Assembly (NCBI GenBank): GCA_938023905.1
Contig: CALJCO010000097.1
Span: 1 to 6,461, forward strand
Direction: 5' to 3'
Origin: an uncultured Collinsella sp.
GTDB taxonomy: Bacteria; Actinomycetota; Coriobacteriia; Coriobacteriales; Coriobacteriaceae
DNA length: 6,461 bases
Shown: positions 1-6,352 of the stretch, in pieces
Position numbering within the stretch: position 1 is the stretch's first letter
Layout of the letters: each line of letters begins with the position of its first letter
Position numbers and translations under genes: made by a program
Notes under the pieces: generated by a model
What the model was told of the DNA's origin: nothing
Database searches by the model: none
The model's input: the letters and a program-made list of their open reading frames with translations, nothing else

Positions 1-54
1 AAGCCGATACAGAACACCAAGGCATAACATCGGGCTTACAAGGAGGAAAGGATC

Positions 55-714
55 ATGTCGGAACTGAAATGCACACATAGCTGCTCGGACTGCAGCAGAC
101 TCGGCTGCCGTTCGGCCAGCGAGGAGCAGTACCCGCCGTTCTGCCTGACGACGAACGTGGATAAGGCACTGCTCGAGGAAACACTTGAAATCTACCGCAA
201 CGACCCGGAACAGGGTCTGATTGCCCGCACCTCCGCGTGCATTGAAGGCAAGTTTTACGGCCGCCTGACCCGTGTTGAGGAAACCATCGAGTTCATCAAG
301 CGCATAGGCTACAAAAAGATCGGCATCGCATCCTGCGTCGGTCTGATGCGGGAGGCTTCCATCTTCGCCCGTATTCTCAAGGCAAAGGGCATCGAATATT
401 TCACGGTCGGCTGCAAGGTCGGTGCACAGGACAAGACCGAGATTGGCGTGCCGAACGAGAAAAAGCTCAACGGCGGCTGCGGTCACGAGTCCATGTGCAA
501 CCCGATCATGCAGGCCAAGACGCTTGCCGCGCACGGCTGCGATTTCAACATCGTGATCGGTCTGTGCGTCGGACATGATACCCTGTTTCTGCGCCACAGC
601 AAGGTCCCGACAACGGTTATGATCGTCAAGGACCGGGTACTGCAGCATAATCCGGTGGCGGCACTGTACGGCGCACAGTCTATGTATTCGCGGTTTAAGG
701 ATTTGGGATTGTAA
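55..714 (+). CDS. DUF1847 family cysteine-rich protein
   Basis: A complete 219-residue protein starting at ATG 55, with a strong Shine-Dalgarno AAGGAGG at 40-46 ending 8 nt upstream; stop TAA at 712-714. I recognise it as a DUF1847-type protein, a family of unknown function common in anaerobic bacteria. The N-terminus carries a dense cysteine cluster (Cys6, Cys10, Cys13, Cys18, Cys30). Further cysteines at 62, 94, 120, 142, 148, 162 and 171 give twelve in total. Several sit in conserved-looking contexts: CxGL at 94-97, GGCGHESMC at 140-148, GLCVGHD at 169-175. The pattern suggests metal or Fe-S cluster binding, which is inference. There is no signal peptide or membrane segment, so it is probably cytosolic. 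The middle (about 85-175) alternates predicted strands and helices like a Rossmann-type fold. It converges on the transporter gene and shares its terminator. The family call is fairly secure; the function is unknown. Confidence 0.85.
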   Translation: MSELKCTHSCSDCSRLGCRSASEEQYPPFCLTTNVDKALLEETLEIYRNDPEQGLIARTSACIEGKFYGRLTRVEETIEFIKRIGYKKIGIASCVGLMREASIFARILKAKGIEYFTVGCKVGAQDKTEIGVPNEKKLNGGCGHESMCNPIMQAKTLAAHGCDFNIVIGLCVGHDTLFLRHSKVPTTVMIVKDRVLQHNPVAALYGAQSMYSRFKDLGL

Positions 715-817
715 ATTCGGTAAACCGGCTGCAATCTGTCACGATCCGGACTGCATCCCTGCGTTTCTACCCTTTGGGCTTTATCATCATCTCTCTTTCG
801 CCGTTTTGAATGATTGC

Positions 818-858
818 AAAAATCCTCCTGCCTTCTTTCTGAAGACAGGAGGATTTTT
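818..858. terminator. Bidirectional rho-independent terminator
   Basis: The arms AAAAATCCTCCTG (818-830) and CAGGAGGATTTTT (846-858) are a perfect 13-bp inverted repeat. The 15-nt loop can partly pair further (CTTC/GAAG). A T-run follows the stem on the plus strand, and the matching A-run gives a T-run on the minus strand. The hairpin therefore ends both converging genes: the DUF1847 gene from the left and the transporter gene from the right. The rest of the 715-895 gap shows no gene. Confidence 0.93.
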
Positions 859-895
859 CAGCTTAACCTGCAGCATCGGGCATAGCCGAGGCGGC

Positions 896-1801
896 TCATC
901 TGTTTTTCTCTTTGCCGAGCGTTGAATACAGCACACCGAACACGATAAGCACCGCACCGGCAATAAAGCCAACCGTCATATGCTCGTTCAGCAACAAGAC
1001 ACCGAGCACCATCGAGGTGAGCGGCTGAATCGGGTAAAACAGAGAACAGGTGCTCGCCTCTGCACGGGAGAGACAGTAATTCCACAGCGAATGCGGAATG
1101 GTCGTGCAGAAAATCGCCACATAAAACAGCACAAGGATGTACTTCGCGTGCAGGAAGTCCATCTCCGGGTGGGTGATGATCTCGCGGAGCATCAGCGGCA
1201 GCGTACCGATAGCGGCAACGTAAATACCGTAGGTCGTGACGGTCAGCGCATCATACTTCTGCGAGAATGAGCGCATGAACACGCTCAACGCACTCCACGT
1301 CAGCACCGAACCGAGTGAAAGCGCTATGCCGAGGATATGACCGCCGCCGGCGTCTCCGCCGACAATGCAGACCGCACCGGCAACCGCGCTGACAATGCAG
1401 ACGACCTTCTTCATCGTCATGCGCTCATGCAGCAGCAGCACCGCAAAGAAGCAGATGGCGATCGGGTTCATGCAGTTGATGAGCGATGCCAGCGATGCGC
1501 CCGCCAGCTTGGTGCCGTACTGCTGCAGACCGATGGACAGCACATAGCCGCCCAGGCCGAACATGATAACGTATTTCCAGTCGCCGCCCTTGATCCTGCG
1601 CGGCTTGCCGTTCGGGTCGGGCTTACGCAGGCGCTGCAGGATGGTCATGGCGATGGCCGCGATGATGTAGCGCAGGCACAGCAGCGTGAACGGCTGAATC
1701 ACATCGAGCAGTACCTTGCTCGCCGTGTACAGGCTGCCCCATAAAATCGTGGTCAGCGCAAGCAACAGGCAGGTTGTTTTATCGTTCTTTTGTTGTTGCA
1801 C
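896..1801 (-). CDS. EamA/DMT-superfamily transporter (RhaT/YdcZ-like drug/metabolite transporter)
   Basis: A complete 301-residue integral membrane protein with about ten hydrophobic helices arranged as two EamA repeats (roughly residues 10-148 and 155-295). Family hallmarks are visible: LWGS at 20-23 near the start of helix 1, and Pro113 followed by Glu126 in LLLHERMT at the end of repeat 1. The matching Pro257 and Glu273 lie in LLLNEHMT near the end of repeat 2. The C-terminus is short and basic (GKEKNR). EamA proteins usually move amino acids, metabolites or drugs across the cytoplasmic membrane; the substrate cannot be read from sequence. The start is GTG at 1801, preceded by a Shine-Dalgarno AAAGGGGAG (1820 to 1812 on the minus strand) about 10 nt away; no better ATG lies nearby. 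Transcription probably starts from the promoter at 1837-1865 and ends at the shared hairpin 818-858. The gene appears monocistronic and intact. Confidence 0.9.
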   Translation of the reverse strand: MQQQKNDKTTCLLLALTTILWGSLYTASKVLLDVIQPFTLLCLRYIIAAIAMTILQRLRKPDPNGKPRRIKGGDWKYVIMFGLGGYVLSIGLQQYGTKLAGASLASLINCMNPIAICFFAVLLLHERMTMKKVVCIVSAVAGAVCIVGGDAGGGHILGIALSLGSVLTWSALSVFMRSFSQKYDALTVTTYGIYVAAIGTLPLMLREIITHPEMDFLHAKYILVLFYVAIFCTTIPHSLWNYCLSRAEASTCSLFYPIQPLTSMVLGVLLLNEHMTVGFIAGAVLIVFGVLYSTLGKEKNR

Positions 1802-1822
1802 AGTTTGTCAACTCCCCTTTTG

Positions 1823-1903
1823 TGCATTATGCTTTTATTATAGCACTACTTTGGCAGATTGAACATAGGATGATATGAATTTTTAGTGACATTGCATTAT
1901 GCT
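1823..1903. repeat. Two copies of TGCATTATGCT flanking the transporter promoter
   Basis: The 11-bp word TGCATTATGCT occurs at 1823-1833 and again at 1893-1903, exactly 70 bp apart. Its core GCATTATGC is a perfect palindrome around one central base (GCAT-N-ATGC). One copy sits in the predicted 5' leader between the -10 box and the Shine-Dalgarno; the other lies upstream of the -35. That arrangement, dyad sites bracketing a promoter, fits operators for a dimeric regulator, but the regulator is not identified and the role is inference. Confidence 0.45.
1837..1865 (-). promoter_or_regulatory. Extended -10 promoter of the EamA transporter gene
   Basis: On the minus strand a perfect TATAAT (1842 to 1837) is preceded by TGC, giving the extended -10 form TGnTATAAT. 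A weak -35 TGTTCA (1865 to 1860) lies 17 nt upstream. The predicted transcript would start near 1830, leaving a leader of about 28 nt with the Shine-Dalgarno at 1812-1820 and the GTG at 1801. The poor -35 is consistent with extended -10 promoters. Confidence 0.75.
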
Positions 1904-1946
1904 ACTCCCGCACGTTTTCTTCACTCTGAATCAACCGCACGATATG

Positions 1947-1975
1947 AAAAAAAAGAGGACCCAAAGGTCCTCTTT
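1947..1975 (-). terminator. Rho-independent terminator of obg
   Basis: On the minus strand AAAGAGGACC (1975 to 1966) pairs perfectly with GGTCCTCTTT (1961 to 1952) around a four-base loop. The stem runs into eight consecutive T (1954 to 1947). It begins 9 nt after the obg stop codon (1984-1986), a textbook position. It also separates obg from the downstream transporter promoter. Confidence 0.93.
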
Positions 1976-1983
1976 CACCCAGT

Positions 1984-3159
1984 TTAGTAAACGTACTCGA
2001 ACTCGAACTCTCCGATCACGACCGGAGCGCCCTCCTCGATGCCCATTTCCTCCAGCTTGGCGTAAATGCCTGCAGACTGGAGCATACGATCCATATACTG
2101 GCGGGATTCGTAGTCGTCGATGTTGACCGAGCCCATAATCTTGTCCACCCATGCACCGGTGACAACATATGCGTCGCCGTCGCGCTCGATGGTCCAGTCG
2201 TTCTCGGTTGCGGCCTTCTCCTCGACCTCGACGAACTCCGGCTCGTAGATGAATACCGGCGGGAGCTGCTGCAGCTCATGCCACGTCAGGTTCATCAGCT
2301 CCTTGACGCCCTGATTGGTCGCCGCGGACAGCTCCGCAAACAGGAAGCCGCGCTCCTCTGCGTACTTGCGGATCTTCTCGACCGGCTCACGGTCATCGCC
2401 CAGCAGGTCGGTCTTGTTGGCAACAATGATCTGCGGACGCGCTGCCAGAAACTCGCTGTAACCGGCAAGCTCGGCGTTGATCTTCTCAATGTCGTCGATC
2501 GGGTCGCGGCCCTCGCTGCCTGCCGCGTCAACCAGATGCAGCAGCAGACGACAGCGGTCAATGTGCCGCAGGAAGTCGTGGCCCAGACCGGCACCCTCGC
2601 TTGCGCCCTCGATAATACCCGGAATATCGGCCATGACGAAGTTCTGCTCCTCACCGACCGAAACCACGCCGAGGTTCGGCACCAGAGTCGTGAAGTGGTA
2701 GTTTGCAATCTTCGGACGCGCCGCAGAAACCATGCTCAGCAGCGTGGACTTGCCGACATTCGGGAAGCCGACCAGACCAACATCGGCCAGCAGCTTCAGT
2801 TCGAGGATAATGTCGCGCTCGACACCCGGCAGACCCGGCTTGGCAAAACGCGGCGCCTGACGCGTCGGCGTTGCAAAATGCGTGTTGCCCCAGCCGCCGT
2901 TGCCGCCCTTGGCTGCTACAAACGGCTCGCTGTCGGACATATCCTTCATGACCTGACCGGTTTTCTGGTCACGGATGATCGTGCCGCGCGGTACGCGAAT
3001 GATCAGATCCGCACCGTCCTTGCCCTTGCAGCGCTTGCCGCCGCCCGGCTCACCGGGAGCCGCAACATACTTTTTCTTGTAACGGAAATCGAGCAGCGTG
3101 GACAGATTGTCATCTACCTTGAAGATGACCGAGCCGCCGCGGCCGCCGTCGCCCCCGAC
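1984..3159 (-). CDS. obg: GTPase Obg, 5'-truncated at the chimeric junction
   Basis: Obg is an essential, ribosome-associated GTPase acting in large-subunit assembly and stress control. About 390 residues are present and the stop is TAA at 1984-1986. The reading frame continues upstream of the first in-frame ATG (2947-2949): that stretch is typical Obg glycine-rich fold, with GGDGGRGG, LLDFRYKKKY, GGGKRCKGKDG and VPRGT. So the ATG at 2949 is not the true start. Within the G domain, G1 GFPNVGKS, the switch region YHFTTLVPNLGVV, G3 DIPGIIEGASEGAGLGHDF, G4 NKTD and G5 SAAT are all intact. The C-terminal OCT domain follows, ending FEFEYVY, as in many Firmicutes. The first 30-35 residues (the usual MF.D.A.I...AGDGGNG...REKY region) and the start codon are missing. 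Homology stops at about 3154-3159, where MTAN sequence begins. Identity is certain; the truncation is seen directly. Confidence 0.96.
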   Translation of the reverse strand, partial: VGGDGGRGGSVIFKVDDNLSTLLDFRYKKKYVAAPGEPGGGKRCKGKDGADLIIRVPRGTIIRDQKTGQVMKDMSDSEPFVAAKGGNGGWGNTHFATPTRQAPRFAKPGLPGVERDIILELKLLADVGLVGFPNVGKSTLLSMVSAARPKIANYHFTTLVPNLGVVSVGEEQNFVMADIPGIIEGASEGAGLGHDFLRHIDRCRLLLHLVDAAGSEGRDPIDDIEKINAELAGYSEFLAARPQIIVANKTDLLGDDREPVEKIRKYAEERGFLFAELSAATNQGVKELMNLTWHELQQLPPVFIYEPEFVEVEEKAATENDWTIERDGDAYVVTGAWVDKIMGSVNIDDYESRQYMDRMLQSAGIYAKLEEMGIEEGAPVVIGEFEFEYVY

Positions 3160-3165
3160 ATTAAG
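3130..3165. other. Chimeric breakpoint between two unrelated genome segments
   Basis: Reading leftward, Obg homology is good up to GGDGGRGG (about 3136-3156) and is then lost. Reading rightward, MTAN homology begins at about APDIKVLKGR (3151 onward). The two overlap in a GC-rich stretch, GCCGCCGTCGCC, which codes plausible Obg on the minus strand and plausible MTAN on the plus strand. Both genes lose their 5' portions at the same spot and point away from it. No insertion sequence, integrase or att-like site is visible here. Confidence 0.85.
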
Positions 3166-3435
3166 GTCCTCAAGGGCCGCGTCGTCTCCGGCGACCAGTT
3201 CGTCTCGCCCGCGGAACAGAAGGAGCGAATCCTCGCGGCCTTCGGCGACCTGTGCTGCGAGATGGAGGGCTGCACCATCGCGCAGGCCTCCTATCTCAAC
3301 GGCGTGCCCCTCGTCGTCGTGCGCGCCATCAGCGACAAGCCCTGCGCCGAGGGCCGGGTCGTCGACTACAACACCTTCGAGAAGAAGGCCGCCTGCGACT
3401 GCGCCCGCATCGCCGCGCGCATGGTTAAGCTTTAG
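3148..3435 (+). CDS. mtnN: 5'-truncated methylthioadenosine/S-adenosylhomocysteine nucleosidase (C-terminal third)
   Basis: MTAN cleaves adenine from 5'-methylthioadenosine and S-adenosylhomocysteine in the cytosol, recycling methionine and clearing methylation by-products. About 95 residues remain, ending at TAG 3433-3435. Family landmarks are clear: GRVVSGDQFV, then CEMEGCTIAQ (the ME-G substrate-binding segment), then VPLVVVRAISDK, which holds the catalytic Asp of the RAISD motif. The family is usually about 230 residues, so roughly the first 135-140 are missing, including the N-terminal catalytic Glu region. There is no start codon or Shine-Dalgarno of its own. The plus-strand frame stays open far to the left only because it runs antisense through obg. 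The piece begins at the breakpoint and cannot be functional as shown. Its high-GC codon choice resembles the regulator downstream rather than the genes to the left. Confidence 0.88.
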   Translation, partial: VAPDIKVLKGRVVSGDQFVSPAEQKERILAAFGDLCCEMEGCTIAQASYLNGVPLVVVRAISDKPCAEGRVVDYNTFEKKAACDCARIAARMVKL

Positions 3436-3457
3436 GCCCGGCGCGCCGGGGCCCTTT
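3436..3457 (+). terminator. Possible GC-rich hairpin terminator after mtnN
   Basis: Immediately after the TAG lies a perfect 14-bp palindrome CCCGGCGCGCCGGG (3437-3450), extendable with a bulge through GGCC/GGCC, followed by only TTT. The position fits a terminator for the mtnN fragment. The short T-run and minimal loop make it weaker than the two hairpins on the left. Confidence 0.5.
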
Positions 3458-3463
3458 CCAAAG

Positions 3464-3489
3464 CGAAGTGTCGAGCCGAAGTGTTGAGC
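3464..3489 (+). repeat. 13-bp tandem direct repeat upstream of the PRD regulator
   Basis: CGAAGTGTCGAGC (3464-3476) is followed directly by CGAAGTGTTGAGC (3477-3489): two abutting copies with one mismatch. They lie about 140 bp upstream of the regulator start, in an intergenic gap (3436-3628) that otherwise shows no gene. Nearby are a small dyad TGAATGTTCA (3498-3507) and a near-palindrome CAATGGCCGTTG (3506-3517). A binding site for the downstream regulator is possible but unproven. No convincing -35/-10 pair or sigma-54 -24/-12 element was found in the gap. Confidence 0.4.
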
Positions 3490-3612
3490 GTCGGCCCTGA
3501 ATGTTCAATGGCCGTTGTTTTCTGCCCCTCAAGTGGTGGACTTTTCCTCGGAGCTGTTGATTCCCCCACGCGCCCCCTTCCGTTCTCTGTTCTCCCCTTA
3601 TACTCCTTGTAC

Positions 3613-3620
3613 GAGGAGGT
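3613..3620 (+). promoter_or_regulatory. Ribosome binding site of the PRD regulator
   Basis: GAGGAGGT lies 8 nt before ATG 3629 and is a near-perfect Shine-Dalgarno. It fixes the regulator start and shows that translation initiation is intact even though the reading frame is broken further on. Confidence 0.85.
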
Positions 3621-3628
3621 AAGAAGTC

Positions 3629-6352
3629 ATGGACAAGACCACACAGGACAGCTTGGCAAAGAAACCCGTTGACATGAGGGACAGGATTCTCGAGCATCTC
3701 GAGGCCCTCCCCTCTGCCGTCTCGCTCGACGACCTTGCCCGTCTGTCCACCTCCGACATCGCCGAGACGCTCATCATCTCCAGGAGCCTGGCGAGCCAGT
3801 ACCTCAACGACCTTGTTCGCGCCGGTCTTGTGGTTAAGGTGGCGGGCAGGCCTGTCCGTTATTTTCATCGCCGCGCGTTCCAGAAGCGTTTTCAGGTAAA
3901 GCTCTCTGCAAGCGAGTATGTCTCGCTCGCCGACCTCATCCAGGCGACGGGAATCGCCGATCACCGCGACTTCGCGCGTGCCGTGGGCTTCGACATGAGC
4001 CTCAGCTCCGTTGTCGAGCAGTGCAAGGCTGCGGTTCAGTACCCTCCGTTTGGCCTGCCCATCCTCTTGAGCGGCGGCGTGGGTGTCGGTTTCTCGCCTT
4101 GTGTACGAGTACGGCAAGAACCAGGGCTTGCTGTCCCGCGACTCCTCCTATGTGCGCATCGACTGCGCCGGGGTCCCGGACGCCGCCTCGTTCAACGGGC
4201 TTCTTGACGAGTCGATCGCGAAAGCGCGCGGGGGTGTGGTCTTTGTCAACGGCATCGAGGCACTCTCTCCCTCTGCGATGGAGCACTGCCTTGCGACGGC
4301 CCTCGGGCTCGATGCCTCCCAGGATGCGCCGCGCGCTCGCCTCGTTCTTTCGACGACGCTTTCCGCCGATGACCTGAAGGTTTCCTCGGCCTACAGCAAA
4401 ATGCCCATCTGTGCCCGCGTCCCCTCACTCAAGGAGCGGACCCCCGAGGAGCGCGAGGATCTCATCTTGAGCTTCCTGCGCAGCGAGGGGTGCCGAATCG
4501 GTTCTGATGTGAAGATCAGCCGCGGCGCATACCGTTGCCTCGTGAACGCGGACTTTTCCGATAACATCGCCGGCTTGCGCGCCTGCGTGACGAACTGCTG
4601 TGCCAAAGCGTTCCTCAATCGCGAGGGCGACTACGTCGTCGTTCGCCCGTATCTTCTTCCCAGCGGGCTCCTCTCCTCCGCGCAGATCGATCAACAGCCC
4701 GACGATGGCGTTCTGATCGACGCGTCTCTGGATGCCGCCGAGAGCACAGGGCCGGTCGAGCAGGCGCTCGATGCCCTGTGCTCCCTCGATGAGCGATTCT
4801 GCGCCGGGGAGCTCTCTGTCTCCGAGCTTGTCTCGCAAGCTGTCTCCGCTGTGCGCGGCGTTGAGGATCACTTGATCTTCGACCACGGCGTCGCCTCCTC
4901 GAGGTCGCGCGCCTTCGAGCGCGTCGTGGGCGCGGTCCTTGCCGACGCAGGCTCTTCTTATGGCATCGAGCTTTCGAGGAAGGTCGCTTTTCTACTGGCC
5001 CAGGAGATTTGCCTGCAGTTGTGGCCGGGTATCGGCCTGGCTAAGCGAAAGTCTGCCTGTGCGGAGCAAATCTCCCATCTCCTCGGTGCCGTGACCTCCG
5101 AATTGCCGTTTGCCTCGAGTGTCTCCGATCAGGTCGCCGCAGACGTGGAAGGGGCGCTGGGAATCTCGCTCGATCACTTCACGAAGACGCTTCTGACGCT
5201 GTGCGTCGCATCGGAGTCTCGCGATGCGAAGGCCCTTCGGACGCTCTGCGTCATCTTGTCCCACGGCTACTCAACGGCGACGAGCATCGCCGACGCGGCG
5301 AACCGTATGCTCGGCATGCATGTGTACGAGGCTGTCGACATGCCCTACGACCAGCAGCTGAAGGACATCGTCGGTCCGCTCCAGCGCCTCGTCGACCGCC
5401 ATTCCTACTGCACCGGGGTCGTGTTCCTCGTCGACATGGGCTCCTTGGAGGAGGCCTATAAGGCCCTCGAGAACGTTACCGACTCCACTATCGGCGTGGT
5501 GAACAACGTCTCTACCGGTCTTGCGCTCGAGATCGGGGTCGGGCTGCTCGGCGGCAAGTCCATCGCCGAGGTTCTTGGCGATGCGACCGCCGCGTGCGTG
5601 ACGCACTGCAAGGTGATCGAGCGCGTCAACCGTGAGGACGCCATCGTCTTCTGCTCCGAGTCCGGGGTCGACGCCGCGGAGAGGATACGCCAGCTCGTCT
5701 CGCAGAGCCTCCCGCGCACCATAGGCGCGCGCCTGCTCACGAGGCCCTTCAAGCAGCTCGTCGCGAACGGGTCGAACGACGCCGTTTTCTCCGCGTCTGC
5801 GCCGTCATCGGCACGGGAGACCCCGGGGTCGCCTCCGTCCTCTTCGTCGCCCTCGAGGACATCATGTCGACGGCGTCCGCCTCTAAGGTTGATGCCGTGT
5901 TCGGCAGGTGGCTTGACGCTTCCGAGCTCTCTTCTTTCCACGAGAAGCTGCTCTCGAACATGACGCTGCAGAACGTCATCCGCTCCATCACCATCCTCGA
6001 CCCGGAGCGGCTATTCCATGAGATCGAGAGCGCCGTGCACGAGCTTCAGCGCAGGACAGGCGAGAAGATCGGCAGCAACGCCATCATTGGGCTCTACGTT
6101 CACCTCTGCTGTCTCGTCGAGCGCCTTGTTACCAGAAACCCCATTGAGACCTACGTTGGCCAGGACCGCTTCGAGGAGGAACGCGCCGATTTCATCGAGT
6201 CCTTCAGGCAGAGCTTCTCGAGCATCTCGACGCGCTATCGCGTAGAGGTTCCCGTAAGCGAGATCGCATATGTCTTCGACTACATAAGCGTGAGCGCCGC
6301 CCCGGCGCGAGAAGAGCGCCTCGGCTCCTCGGACCTCCTGCTCGACGAGTGA
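3629..6352 (+). pseudogene. LevR-family PTS-regulated transcriptional regulator, interrupted by two frameshifts
   Basis: One gene read in three frames: 3629 to about 4090, about 4091 to 5788, then about 5785 to the TGA at 6350-6352. Restored, it would be about 905-911 residues, close to LevR (about 940). Domains in order: winged HTH (residues 16-80, with SRSLASQYLNDLVRAGLV and GRPVRY); degenerate AAA+ (about 4020-4640); PRD1 (about 4750-5130); mannose-type EIIA (about 5235-5560, candidate phospho-His at 5262-5264 in LSHGYSTATS); EIIB-like segment (about 5640-5860); PRD2 (about 5880-6310, candidate His at 6101-6103 in GLYVHLCC). In Bacillus LevR, phosphorylation by HPr and EIIB at such sites tunes activation of a mannose-class PTS operon; the target here lies outside the window. 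The first break destroys the P-loop after GGVGVG, where Lys-Ser is expected. The second is a one-base loss at TTTT (5785-5788). GAFTGA is absent and Walker B reads VVFVNGIE instead of FLDE. It could be a pseudogene or two sequencing errors; long in-frame stretches without stops suggest recent damage. Confidence 0.85.

Noticed and set aside
980..1744. Plus-strand open frames of 96 and 135 codons over the transporter
   Set aside because: They are antisense shadows of a well-supported membrane protein, with Arg/Gln-rich low-complexity translations and no ribosome binding site evidence.
1984..2949. Taking ATG 2949 as the true start of obg
   Set aside because: The frame continues upstream with clear Obg glycine-rich fold sequence to about 3157, so this Met is internal.
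2278..3435. Long plus-strand open frame of 385 codons
   Set aside because: Its first 290 or so codons are antisense to obg, whose GTPase motifs on the minus strand are unmistakable. Only the part after about 3148 is real (MTAN). It is not a novel fusion protein.
3578..3604. TATACT at 3599-3604 as a -10 box for the PRD regulator
   Set aside because: No acceptable -35 lies 16-18 nt upstream, and the transcript would begin almost on the Shine-Dalgarno, leaving an implausibly short leader.
3425..4117. Minus-strand 230-codon open frame
   Set aside because: It runs antisense through the hairpin, the intergenic region and the HTH domain of the regulator. Its translation shows no recognisable domain; it reflects GC-rich codon bias.
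4425..4886. Minus-strand 153-codon open frame inside the regulator
   Set aside because: It is antisense to the AAA+/PRD1 region with strong family motifs on the plus strand; no independent evidence supports it.
5864..6352. A separate small PRD-domain gene starting at ATG 5864
   Set aside because: Homology to the regulator family continues upstream of this ATG in the same frame, from about 5790 (RVCAVIGTGDPG). No Shine-Dalgarno precedes it, so it is the C-terminal part of the frameshifted gene.
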